Source: Rhodopseudomonas sp. (GTDB lineage: Bacteria > Pseudomonadota > Alphaproteobacteria > Rhizobiales > Xanthobacteraceae). From it: a stretch of DNA of 64,000 nt. Under the pieces are notes generated by a model, which saw nothing but the letters and a program-made list of their open reading frames with translations, was not told the DNA's origin and ran no database searches. Positions 1 through 7,946 of this stretch are shown here, one piece after another. The stretch covers positions 1-64,000 of the forward strand of contig NZ_JACABA010000003.1 in the NCBI RefSeq assembly GCF_013377015.1. Reading direction: 5' to 3'. The translations under genes and the position numbers were made by a program. Each line of letters starts with the position of its first letter. The first letter of the stretch is position 1.

Positions 1-65
1 TCCGCTACGAGTTCAAGGATCAAAATACCTGGACCGGACTCGTCCGCGCCCAGCGGAACTTCTAA
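1..65 (+). CDS. C-terminal end of a probable outer-membrane beta-barrel protein (partial)
   Basis: An open frame enters from the left edge and stops with TAA at 63-65, leaving about 20 residues that end in Gln-Arg-Asn-Phe. A terminal Phe after alternating residues is the usual C-terminal signature of outer-membrane porins recognised by the BAM machinery, and abundant porins are common in this bacterial group. A strong intrinsic terminator follows 50 bases downstream, which supports this being the real end of a transcription unit. The rest of the gene lies outside the window, so the porin call is an inference from the tail only. Confidence 0.5.
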   Translation, partial: RYEFKDQNTWTGLVRAQRNF

Positions 66-115
66 TCTAAACTACCCGAAAGGAGCCTTTCCTCTCTTCT
101 GTAAACCTCCAAGGA

Positions 116-146
116 ACCTCCGGCGATGCCCCGCCGGAGGTTTTTC
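116..146 (+). terminator. Rho-independent terminator of the upstream porin-like gene
   Basis: A perfect 10-bp GC-rich stem (116-125 pairing with 132-141) encloses a 6-base loop and runs into a T tract (141-145). It sits about 50 bases after the TAA of the partial gene at the left edge. Confidence 0.85.
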
Positions 147-287
147 TTTGTGCTACGCGTTGCCGCGAAGGGAATGGTTTCCGGCCCGATACTTGACGTC
201 GCGTAGGACGACATCGCGCCATGCGCAAGCCGATCGCGTTCGATCAGGGCGCTTTGACGAATCTGAAGCAGCCCGGCCGCGCCGGCC

Positions 288-818
288 TCAGCCGATCTTC
301 TTCAGACCTTTGGTGTAGCGCGACCCATTGGCGACGTAGAATTTCGCCGCACCGCCCATCGCCGCGGCCTGCGCCGGCTCGAGCGTGCGCACCACCTTCG
401 CGGGGGCGCCGAGGATCAGCGAGTACTCCGGAAACTGCTTGCCTTCGGTGATGATCGAGCCGGCGCCGACCACGCTGCCGCGGCCGATTCGCGCGCCGTT
501 CATCACGATCGAGCCCATCCCGATCAGCGCGCCGTCTTCGATGGTGCAGCCGTGCAGGATGACGTTGTGGCCGATGGTGCAGCCCTTGCCGATCGTCAGC
601 GGAAAGCCCGGGTCAGTGTGGCAGGTGCTGCTGTCCTGCACATTGGAGCCTTCGCCGATTTCAATCCACTCATTGTCGCCGCGCAGCACCGCGCCGAACC
701 AGACGCTGGCCGAAGCCAGCATGCGGACCTTGCCGATCACCGTCGCGGTCTCGGCAATGAAATAGTTTCCGTCGGCGGGGAGATCAGGCCCCTGCCCGTC
801 CAGCTGGTAGATCGCCAT
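288..818 (-). CDS. Gamma-carbonic anhydrase-like hexapeptide-repeat protein (YrdA/PaaY family)
   Basis: A 176-residue protein made of imperfect hexapeptide repeats (for example [18 protein letters not shown] and [17 protein letters not shown]), the pattern of a left-handed parallel beta helix. The family forms trimers that bind metal through histidines between subunits; HTDPGF and IGHNVILHG supply plausible ligand histidines. Members are annotated as gamma-class carbonic anhydrases or PaaY/CaiE-like thioesterase-related proteins, and the true substrate is often unknown. The ATG is preceded by an AGGAG-type ribosome site. Length matches the family. Enzymatic activity cannot be decided from sequence alone. 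Confidence 0.85.
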   Translation of the reverse strand: MAIYQLDGQGPDLPADGNYFIAETATVIGKVRMLASASVWFGAVLRGDNEWIEIGEGSNVQDSSTCHTDPGFPLTIGKGCTIGHNVILHGCTIEDGALIGMGSIVMNGARIGRGSVVGAGSIITEGKQFPEYSLILGAPAKVVRTLEPAQAAAMGGAAKFYVANGSRYTKGLKKIG

Positions 819-876
819 GTCGGTCTCCTGTTACCCGCACACTCATGGCAATGCCGGGCCGGCAGGGCAATGGTTT

Positions 877-1206
877 TCAGGCGAACAGGCCGAGGGCCTG
901 CAGCGCCATCAGTACGAAAGTGCCGGACATCAGGCTCCAGAACCCGGAAAGCACCGTCGCCGCCATCACGAACTGGGCGCGGCGGCCTTCGATCGGCTCG
1001 GCGCGCAGCGTGTTGCGCATGATGATGAAAGGCGCCGCGAACATCAGGAACGGAACCGCCGCAATGGTTTTCGGCGCCGCGCCCTGTTGCAGCAGCGCGA
1101 ACCCCGCCGGGCGGCGCAGCAGCGCGTGATAGCCGCTTGAGAGCGCTCCGGCCAACGCAAAGCCGATCAACAGCGAGAACAGGTTATTCAACGCATCCGG
1201 CGACAT
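877..1206 (-). CDS. Small integral membrane protein of unknown function
   Basis: About 109 residues starting at the ATG for MSPDALNNLFSL. The frame stays open further upstream, but the sequence before this Met has low coding character. Hydrophobic segments lie at about residues 8-30, 55-75 and 80-108, so three membrane spans are likely. It follows the gamma-carbonic anhydrase gene's promoter side in the same direction. I do not recognise a catalytic motif. Proteins of this size and hydropathy are typical lineage-restricted membrane proteins of Bradyrhizobium relatives. Confidence 0.6.
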   Translation of the reverse strand: MSPDALNNLFSLLIGFALAGALSSGYHALLRRPAGFALLQQGAAPKTIAAVPFLMFAAPFIIMRNTLRAEPIEGRRAQFVMAATVLSGFWSLMSGTFVLMALQALGLFA

Positions 1207-1419
1207 CGGTGATCTTTCGCTACACGGCACAAGGTCCCGAAGGTGTCGCAAAAAGCGCCGGCGCCCGCCACCTGATCCTTAATAAACGGTTAACGGCGCA
1301 GCCGGACCCGCGCCAGGCGCGCGGCTCGGCCGGATCGGCGGCGGCCAAAGCCGTTCTGAATGATTGCGGCGCGTGGCATATTCGGCGCTGATTCGCTCCA
1401 CCCTCGCAGCTGCCGCACC

Positions 1420-2127
1420 ATGACCCTGCTGACACCAGCGCACCATCTTCGTCGCCGCTCTTCGCGGCGGAGCCACCGCGTGCCGATCCTGCTGGCCGGC
1501 GTGGTGACGACGTTGTCGATCGCGGCGATCATTTATCTGCTGTGGCCAACATGGCGGTCGGAGGTCACCAGCCTGCCCGATCGTACCCCGGTCAGCGTCG
1601 GCGCGACGCTGTTCAACGTTCCGACCATGGCGTTCCGGGTCAAGATGCAGAAACATTCCGGGCCGCAGGAGCGGGTCGATCTGAATTTCCAGTATCCTTC
1701 GCTCGCCCCGCCGGAGCGTCCGAAGCACGTCAACGCCGAGACGATCGAACAAACTGGCCAACCGATCGATCGGATCTTCCTGTCGATCGCGGCGCATCAC
1801 GACGCGCTGGCGCCGGAGCTGCGGCTGCGCACGATCTACCCACGTTACCTGATGCCGGAGGCATCGGCCGCGTCCGACGGCCTGACCCAGCAGGCGTTCC
1901 GCGACGGTTCGCCCTACGCCAATGAGGACCTGTTCAGCGCCAGCGCGCCGGAGCTTTCGGCGCGTTGCACCCGCGACGGCGCGACACCCGGAATGTGCCT
2001 CAGCGAGCGCCGGATCGACGGCGCCGATCTGACCTTCCGCTTTCCGCGGCAATGGCTGGCGCAATGGCGCGAGGTGGCCGGCGCGATCGACCAGCTCGCC
2101 AAGCAACTCCATGGCCCGCGAAGCTAG
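1420..2127 (+). CDS. Membrane-anchored hypothetical protein
   Basis: About 235 residues from the ATG of MTLLTPAHHLRRR; an earlier in-frame ATG at 1360 would add an unlikely leader. An Arg-rich start (RRRSSRRSHR) precedes one membrane span (about residues 24-42, VPILLAGVVTTLSIAAIIYL). The rest is a soluble, presumably periplasmic domain with two cysteines (in ARCTRDG and GMCLSER) that could form a disulfide. The orientation follows the positive-inside rule with the N-terminus in the cytoplasm. No known domain was recognised. It is transcribed divergently from the small membrane protein at 877-1206. Confidence 0.65.
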   Translation: MTLLTPAHHLRRRSSRRSHRVPILLAGVVTTLSIAAIIYLLWPTWRSEVTSLPDRTPVSVGATLFNVPTMAFRVKMQKHSGPQERVDLNFQYPSLAPPERPKHVNAETIEQTGQPIDRIFLSIAAHHDALAPELRLRTIYPRYLMPEASAASDGLTQQAFRDGSPYANEDLFSASAPELSARCTRDGATPGMCLSERRIDGADLTFRFPRQWLAQWREVAGAIDQLAKQLHGPRS

Positions 2128-2236
2128 CGCGCGCTCCGGAAAACTGGCGACCGGTTTTCGGACAGCATCACGCTCAAACAACTAACAAGGAGCGGGAACA
2201 CGACCCCGAAGACAAGTCGTCCCGCTCCCGCGCGCG

Positions 2237-2455
2237 TCAGCCTTCGTCGACCAGATCGTCCTCGAGGATCGCCATCTGGAACTGGAACGAACGGTCCTCG
2301 TCCTCATCGTCGACGAACAGCACGCCGATGAATTCCTCGCCGATATAAACCTCGGCAGAATCGTCCTTCTTCGGCCGCGGCACCACGCGAATCTTCGGAT
2401 TGCCGAACAGCTTCTTGAGGTAAGCGTCGAGTTTTCTGACTTCCTGAACGTCCAC
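2237..2455 (-). CDS. DUF3126 family protein
   Basis: A 72-residue acidic protein containing VRKLDAYLKKLFGNPKIRV and ending in a run rich in Asp/Glu (FVDDEDEDRSFQFQ). This is the conserved alphaproteobacterial DUF3126 family of unknown function. The start chosen is GTG at 2455 because a GGAG ribosome site lies six bases upstream and the family begins just before VQEVRKL. The longer frame to 2575 adds about 40 residues that do not resemble the family. It lies directly downstream of cysE on the same strand, with a 157-base gap. Confidence 0.85.
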   Translation of the reverse strand: MDVQEVRKLDAYLKKLFGNPKIRVVPRPKKDDSAEVYIGEEFIGVLFVDDEDEDRSFQFQMAILEDDLVDEG

Positions 2456-2612
2456 TGGTGTCTCCAATCCAATCAAGCTTCGCCGAAGCTGCCGGGCGCA
2501 CTCGCCGAAATTCGCGGGCGAGTCCGCCGAACCGAAAGCCGCAGCGTGAGTACTTTCAAGACGCGCGCACCGCAACCCCCTGCGGTCAAATTGCGCGCGT
2601 CAATCGGCGGGA

Positions 2613-3440
2613 TCAGAGGCCGATCGCGTTCAGCATCTGGTTCATGGTGCGCGACGGCTCGGCGCAGCCCGCCTCGCCCACCACCTTGGCCGGCACGCCG
2701 GCCACGGTGACGTTATGCGGCACCGGCTTCACCACCACGGAGCCGGCCGCGATACGGGCGCAGTGCCCGACCTCGATATTGCCCAGGATCTTCGCGCCAG
2801 CGCCAATCAGCACGCCATGCCGGATCTTCGGATGGCGGTCCTCATGCTCCTTGCCGGTGCCGCCGAGCGTGACGCCATGCAGAATCGAGACATCGTCCTC
2901 GATCACCGCTGTTTCGCCGACCACCAGGCCGGTGGCATGGTCGAGGAAGATGCCGCGGCCGATCCGAGCGGCCGGATTGATGTCGGTCTGGAACACCGCC
3001 GAGGAGCGGCTCTGCAAATAGAACGCGAAATCCTTGCGGCCCTGGTGAAACAGCCAATGCGCCAGGCGATGGGTCTGCAGCGCGTGGAAGCCCTTGAAGT
3101 AAAGCAGCGGATCGATGAAGCGCGCGGTCGCCGGGTCGCGGTCGAACACCGCCACCATGTCGGCGCGAAACGCGTTGCCGATGTCGGGCTGATCGCGCAA
3201 CGCCTCGTCGAAGGTCTGCCGGATCAAATCGCCCGACAGCGCCTGATGATCGAGCCGCTCGGCGACGCGATGCACCACCGCATCTTCCAGCCGGTCATGA
3301 TGCAGCACGCTCGCATAGATGAAAGACGCCAGTTCCGGTTCGCGGCGAACGATATCTTCCGCTTCGTTGCGGACACGCTCCCAGATCGGATCGAGCGTCG
3401 CCAACTTTGCGTTCTGCGGATTGACCTGATGCACTGTCAT
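2613..3440 (-). CDS. cysE: Serine O-acetyltransferase
   Basis: A 275-residue protein that transfers an acetyl group from acetyl-CoA to L-serine, the first step of cysteine synthesis. The N-terminal alpha-helical SAT domain (about residues 15-135) is followed by a hexapeptide left-handed beta helix with FLDHATGLVVGETA at about 165-178, carrying the catalytic His168, and HGVTLGGTGKE at 188-198. The C-terminal tail ends in Ile-Gly-Leu, close to the usual CysE end that docks into cysteine synthase. The ATG at 3440 was chosen because family homology begins there; the frame extends upstream as non-homologous sequence. Confidence 0.93.
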   Translation of the reverse strand: MTVHQVNPQNAKLATLDPIWERVRNEAEDIVRREPELASFIYASVLHHDRLEDAVVHRVAERLDHQALSGDLIRQTFDEALRDQPDIGNAFRADMVAVFDRDPATARFIDPLLYFKGFHALQTHRLAHWLFHQGRKDFAFYLQSRSSAVFQTDINPAARIGRGIFLDHATGLVVGETAVIEDDVSILHGVTLGGTGKEHEDRHPKIRHGVLIGAGAKILGNIEVGHCARIAAGSVVVKPVPHNVTVAGVPAKVVGEAGCAEPSRTMNQMLNAIGL

Positions 3441-3673
3441 GTTGTTCTCGCGAATTCGAGGTTCGCCGCCATTGTAGCACGACGGGACGACGGCTGTCCC
3501 GGCGCGGTTGGCACCGCTAGCGCGCCGGATTCCGGCGCTAACGCACTGAATCAAAGAACATTCCCGAAATCGGTCAGTGCCGGCATCGACCCAGCTCACG
3601 TCAACGTGGGCGGCCGTTCGACATTATCAAGTTGCAGGGGAGCAAGTTTCTTGCCGGCCGCAACGCCCGCCGG

Positions 3674-4429
3674 CTATCGCGGCCGCCGCGCCAGGAAATC
3701 CAGCACGCCTTCCTTGTAGACCCGATCGCCCACCGCGCGCATGTGATCGCGGTTGGGAATGTCCAGCACCTCGGCGCCCGGGATGATGTCGCCGAGCGCC
3801 CGCGCCGAACCGGCAACTTCATCCTTGGTGCCGACTGCGATCAGCACCGGAACCCCGATCTGCGCGGCATCCTCCGCCGCCATCAGCCCGCGCGAGCCGC
3901 GCATGCAGGCGGCCAGCGCCCGGCGGTCGGAGCGGGTCTGTTCGGCAAAGGCGCGAAAGGTGCGGCCGACCGGGTCGGTGACGTCGTCGAGCGAGGCCGC
4001 CTCCAGCGCCGCAGCGACGTTCTCGCCGGGGCCGCCGCCTTCGATCAGGGCGATGCCGACGCCGGCGATGATCGCCGAACGCACCCGCGCCGGCTGCTCG
4101 AGCGCCAGCCGCGCGGTGATCCGCGCGCCCATCGAATAGCCCATCACGTCGGCGCGCTCGATCCCGAGATGATCCATCAGCGCCACCGCATCGCCGGCCA
4201 TCGCCTCGATGCTGTAGGCTTCGGGCTGATACAGCTTGGCGGATTCACCGTGGCCGCGGTTGTCGAGTGCGATCACCCGGCGGCCGTGCTTCTTCAATTC
4301 GGAGACCCAGGTCGGATACACCCAGTTGACGTTCTTGTTCGATGCAAAGCCGTGGATCAGAATGATCGGGTCGCCCTCGCCTTCGTCGAGATACGCGATG
4401 TCTACACCGCCGTGGTCAAAGCTCGGCAT
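3674..4429 (-). CDS. Alpha/beta-fold hydrolase
   Basis: 251 residues with a classic alpha/beta hydrolase layout: oxyanion motif HGF at 26-28, NRGHG at 57-61, nucleophile elbow GYSMG with Ser99, an acidic residue in GTKDE and a histidine near the C-terminus in NRDHM. The arrangement resembles esterases and C-C hydrolases, but nothing specifies a substrate. It is in the same orientation as the following cysE, with a 233-base gap. The ATG has homology from residue 2 onward (FDHGGVDIAYLDEG), so the start is well supported. Confidence 0.88.
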   Translation of the reverse strand: MPSFDHGGVDIAYLDEGEGDPIILIHGFASNKNVNWVYPTWVSELKKHGRRVIALDNRGHGESAKLYQPEAYSIEAMAGDAVALMDHLGIERADVMGYSMGARITARLALEQPARVRSAIIAGVGIALIEGGGPGENVAAALEAASLDDVTDPVGRTFRAFAEQTRSDRRALAACMRGSRGLMAAEDAAQIGVPVLIAVGTKDEVAGSARALGDIIPGAEVLDIPNRDHMRAVGDRVYKEGVLDFLARRPR

Positions 4430-4477
4430 CGGTCATTCCATGGTTCGGATCGGGAAGGTCGCAACGATGATTGCGGA

Positions 4478-5644
4478 TTAGCAGGGCGCGCCGAGCGCGG
4501 GCAACTGCGCAGTCGGTGCATTCGCGGCGGCCTTGTCGACAACCTTGGCAGACGCCAGCAGCTTTCGCGCCCGTCTGGTCTTGCCGCGATCGATCCACGA
4601 CTGCGTCATCCGCTCGGTACCGGATTTGATCGAGGCGACGAAGCCGAGCAATGCCAGCACCGCGCCGAACACCCACCAGGTGAAATTCAGCGCGCCGAGG
4701 CTGAGGAACAGCGCGCCGCGGCCGAGCAATTTGAGAATCCCGCGGGTCTGCCCGCCCTTGGCTTCCGCCAGCTGCGCGGCGCGGGCGACATCCTTCGGAC
4801 CCTCGGCGATCTTCAGCGTATCGAGCGCGCCGCGGGCGCCGGCCTTCTCGCCGATCCGTCCGACATCCTTGGCCAGCCGCACCAATCCACCGGCCTTCTC
4901 GGCCCGGAACGCCGCCTTGACGGCGCTGATGGTTGCGGCCGGCTGGCTGAACGATCCACCCGCGAACGCCCGCTGCAGCGCCGGCGCATCGACCACCTCG
5001 CGCGCCGAACGGCCAGCCCACAGCGTCAGCCCCTCGCCGATCCGCCCGAGCTTGCGGGCATCCTTGACCATGGTGAGCCCGGCACGCACCGGGGCGGCGC
5101 CACCAACCGTGGCGTAGGTGGCGGCGGTCACCGCCAGCCCCGCGGCGGCGAGCCCAAGCACCAGCCGGTCGGTGTCCTCGCCCATCGCCAGATGCGTGCC
5201 CTCGCGCACCACGTCGCGGACATCGCCGAACACGAACAGATCGCCGGCGACGGTGCCGGACAGGCTGGCGACGTCGTCGGCGGTTCCGGTGACAAGGCCT
5301 GTGGCGAATTGCTGGACGCGGTGTGAGGCCGAGTTCTCCTCGGTGATCGCCGCGGCGACGCGCCGGGTCAGCTCGTCGGGAAGCGCAATGCGCCTGGCGG
5401 CGGCAAGCTCAACCAGGCTGTTGGCGAGGTCGGCATCTTTCGCCTCCAGCGCCGCAGTGATGGTCCGCGCGATCACACCTTCGTCATCCCGCAAAACGGA
5501 ATTGAGCCGCAGATCGGACAGTTTGACCGGATCGTTCTGCGCAGCCAGCATCGCGCCGCCTTCGCGCGCATGCGGCAAAGCCAGCACGAAAGCCACTGCG
5601 CATAGCGCGGTGCCTGCCTTGGCCAGGCTGAGCTGCCGCCGCAT
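4478..5644 (-). CDS. Exported or membrane hypothetical protein
   Basis: 388 residues from MRRQLSLAKAG. A Sec-type signal (about residues 1-35, hydrophobic ALCAVAFVLALPHA) is followed by an Ala-rich region. Hydrophobic segments occur around 170-190 (LGLAAAGLAVTAATYATVGG) and near the C-terminus (LGALNFTWWVFGAVLALLGFVA), then a basic tail. The upstream frame to 5677 was rejected because the signal peptide fits the inner Met. I do not recognise the family. It lies 48 bases from the alpha/beta hydrolase in the same direction, so the two may be co-transcribed. Confidence 0.7.
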   Translation of the reverse strand: MRRQLSLAKAGTALCAVAFVLALPHAREGGAMLAAQNDPVKLSDLRLNSVLRDDEGVIARTITAALEAKDADLANSLVELAAARRIALPDELTRRVAAAITEENSASHRVQQFATGLVTGTADDVASLSGTVAGDLFVFGDVRDVVREGTHLAMGEDTDRLVLGLAAAGLAVTAATYATVGGAAPVRAGLTMVKDARKLGRIGEGLTLWAGRSAREVVDAPALQRAFAGGSFSQPAATISAVKAAFRAEKAGGLVRLAKDVGRIGEKAGARGALDTLKIAEGPKDVARAAQLAEAKGGQTRGILKLLGRGALFLSLGALNFTWWVFGAVLALLGFVASIKSGTERMTQSWIDRGKTRRARKLLASAKVVDKAAANAPTAQLPALGAPC

Positions 5645-5858
5645 GGTCCTCGATCCTTCTGCTGCGTTGCTATTCAATGTGGTGCGTCATCTCGTGGACA
5701 CAACCGACCCGACGAAAGGAGGGCTTCTCCAAGGCCACCAGATTGTGTCGAATTTCCAGGGGCAATGCGTAGCCGGCCGCTCTAGGAATCATGAGCAGCT
5801 GCCGGTATGGTGCGCTGCACCGTGATGGCCCTCTCCGTTGCGACCAAAGGTGAAATTT

Positions 5859-6104
5859 ATGTCCGACCACGTGGTTCCGCATTTTCACAATGATGCCGGC
5901 GTTGCGATCATCGAAATCGGCTCAAAGGAATTCATGTGTGTGGGAGCCAACCCGCCATTCGATCACCCGCACGTGTTTCTCGATCTCGGCAACGACAACG
6001 AGATCATCTGTCCGTATTGCTCGACCCTGTATCGATTTGCCGCCGATCTTTCACCCGGCGATGCCCGGCCGCCGGAATGCGTGCTGAGGGACAAAGTCGC
6101 CTAA
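5859..6104 (+). CDS. CHCC-type zinc-finger protein
   Basis: 81 residues with Cys27, His36, Cys51 and Cys54 spaced C-x8-H-x14-C-x2-C (in FMCVGANPPFDHPHVF and IICPYCSTLYRF). This is the zf-CHCC family, whose mitochondrial relatives are the 13-kDa accessory subunit of complex I. The chosen ATG is preceded by an AAGGTGAA ribosome site; seven residues of upstream frame are dismissed. The following monooxygenase begins seven bases after its stop, so the pair is probably translated from one mRNA. Confidence 0.9.
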   Translation: MSDHVVPHFHNDAGVAIIEIGSKEFMCVGANPPFDHPHVFLDLGNDNEIICPYCSTLYRFAADLSPGDARPPECVLRDKVA

Positions 6105-6111
6105 TCAATCC

Positions 6112-7326
6112 GTGGCAACCTCCCGCACCATCGTCGTTGCTGGTGCCGGCATCGGAGGATTGACGGCCTCGCTGGCGCTGGCGGCGAAGGGTTTTCGCGT
6201 CATCATCCTGGAAAAGGCCGAGCGTCTCGAGGAAGCCGGCGCCGGCCTGCAGCTGTCGCCGAATGCCAGCCGCGTACTCATCGATCTCGGACTGCGACCC
6301 CGGCTCGCGCCGCGCGCGATCGTTCCCGACGCCGTCACCGTGATGAGCGCGCGCAGCGGCGCCGAGGTGGTGCGTTTGCCACTCGGCGAGGCCGCGACGT
6401 TTCGCTGCGGCGCACCCTATTGGGTGATCCACCGCGCCGACCTGCAATCGGCGCTACAAGCCCAAGTCAACGATACGCCCGCGATCGAGCTGCGGCTCGG
6501 CTGCCAGTTCGAGGATGTCGCCAGCCATGCCAAGGGGGTCACCGTCGGGCAGCGCAGCAACGCCACGCGGCAGCAGGAACCGGCGCTGGCGCTGATCGGC
6601 GCCGACGGCATCTGGTCAAGCGTGCGCAGCCAGCTGTTTCCCGAATCGCATCCGCAATTCAGCGGCCTGATCGCGTGGCGCGGCACCATCGACGCCAAGC
6701 AATTGCCGCGCGGCATCACAGCCCGCGGCGTGCAACTCTGGATGGGATCGAACGCCCATCTGGTCGCCTACCCGATCTCGGCCGGGCGGCAGATCAACAT
6801 CGTGGCGATCGTGGCCGACAGCTGGAATCGGCCGGGCTGGAGCGCCCTCGGCGAGGCCACCGAGATCAAGAACCGTTTCGCGGCGGCGCGCTGGCCGTCG
6901 CCGGCGCGGATGATGATCGGCGCCGTCGACAGCTGGAAGCGCTGGGCGTTGTTCACGATGCCGGACGGCGGGGTGTGGAGCAAAGGCGCCACCGCGCTGC
7001 TCGGCGACGCATCGCACGGCATGTTGCCGTTCGCGGCGCAGGGCGCCGGCATGGCGATCGAGGACGCCGCGGTGCTGGCGAAATGCCTCGAGGAGAGCCA
7101 CGGCGAGCGCGGCACCGGCGACGCGCTGTCGGTGCCGGCAACGCTGCAACGCTACGGCCGGTTGCGGCAATCGCGGGTCGGAAGGGTGCAGCGGACCGCG
7201 CGGCAAAACGGCACGATCTATCACCTCGGAGGTCCGGCGGCGTTCGCGCGCGACCTGGTGATGAGGAGCATCGGCGGCGCGCAGCTGCTGGCACGCCAGG
7301 ACTGGATCTACGACTGGCGAGCGTGA
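6112..7326 (+). CDS. FAD-dependent aromatic-ring-type monooxygenase
   Basis: 404 residues starting at GTG. The Rossmann motif GAGIGG is at 11-16, the acidic ribose-binding Glu follows in ILEKAERLEEAGAG, and the second FAD motif LLGDASHGMLPFAAQGAGM is near residue 300. This is the salicylate hydroxylase/3-hydroxybenzoate 6-hydroxylase-like class of group A flavoprotein monooxygenases. The ring substrate cannot be assigned. In this lineage a similar gene is often paired with the small CHCC zinc-finger gene, as here. UbiH-like ubiquinone hydroxylation is an alternative but less likely given the salicylate-type sequence. Confidence 0.87.
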   Translation: MATSRTIVVAGAGIGGLTASLALAAKGFRVIILEKAERLEEAGAGLQLSPNASRVLIDLGLRPRLAPRAIVPDAVTVMSARSGAEVVRLPLGEAATFRCGAPYWVIHRADLQSALQAQVNDTPAIELRLGCQFEDVASHAKGVTVGQRSNATRQQEPALALIGADGIWSSVRSQLFPESHPQFSGLIAWRGTIDAKQLPRGITARGVQLWMGSNAHLVAYPISAGRQINIVAIVADSWNRPGWSALGEATEIKNRFAAARWPSPARMMIGAVDSWKRWALFTMPDGGVWSKGATALLGDASHGMLPFAAQGAGMAIEDAAVLAKCLEESHGERGTGDALSVPATLQRYGRLRQSRVGRVQRTARQNGTIYHLGGPAAFARDLVMRSIGGAQLLARQDWIYDWRA

Positions 7327-7357
7327 TTTTCACGCCGCGTGGGGGCGGTCGCACCGA

Positions 7358-7786
7358 TCAATAGACGGCACCGCCGGATCGCGGCGGCACATTGGTCGCT
7401 CCAGGCCTCGGCGTCGCGCCGCCCGCCGCCACGCCGGCGTCGGTGCATTTGTTGTCGTGCCAGGCTTCCTCGGCAAGCCGGGCCTGGGCACGAACCGTGA
7501 TGTAGTCGTTGCGATAGGCTACTTCCGCAACCACCGAACCCGCGACACCGGTCTCAGCCTTTCTGATCAGGCCGTTCAATTCCGCGGTGCGCAGCGCCAG
7601 CGTCTTGCGGTCGGCATCGATCCGCTTGCAGTCGTACAGATTGTATTTGGCCGGATCGACGAAAGCAGCCGAAGCGGCGCTGTCAGCGAGGCCCGCGCAG
7701 CCGCCGAGGCCAAGCGTGCCGACCAAAAGCACGGCCGCAGCGGCGAGACGCGGCGTGCCCGAATGATGGCGGAGGCGGTCGATCAT
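7358..7786 (-). CDS. Small lipoprotein of unknown function
   Basis: 142 residues from MIDRLRHHSG. A lipoprotein signal ends in LGGC with Cys30 as the lipidation site, so the protein is probably anchored in the outer membrane. The mature part contains two further cysteines (YDCKRID and NKCTDAG) and a Pro/Gly-rich tail. An upstream extension of about 50 residues was rejected because it places the signal peptide in the middle of the protein. No family was recognised. It is convergent with the monooxygenase gene, 31 bases apart. Confidence 0.75.
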   Translation of the reverse strand: MIDRLRHHSGTPRLAAAAVLLVGTLGLGGCAGLADSAASAAFVDPAKYNLYDCKRIDADRKTLALRTAELNGLIRKAETGVAGSVVAEVAYRNDYITVRAQARLAEEAWHDNKCTDAGVAAGGATPRPGATNVPPRSGGAVY

Positions 7787-7946
7787 GGTGCTTACTAGCC
7801 GAATGGTGTTGAGTTTGGGTAAAACCACGCTTGAATGACCGCATTGAGGCCAAAACGCGGGCAAGGACAAGGGGCGGCAGGCACAGCGACCGCTTGACGG
7901 CACAGCCGATGACGCTTGCGTACCGTCCGATCGACGCAATGCCGGG

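Noticed and set aside
3632-5326. 564-codon open frame on the plus strand
   Set aside because: It lies opposite the alpha/beta hydrolase and the membrane protein on the minus strand, and its Arg/His/Gly-rich composition is typical of a GC shadow.
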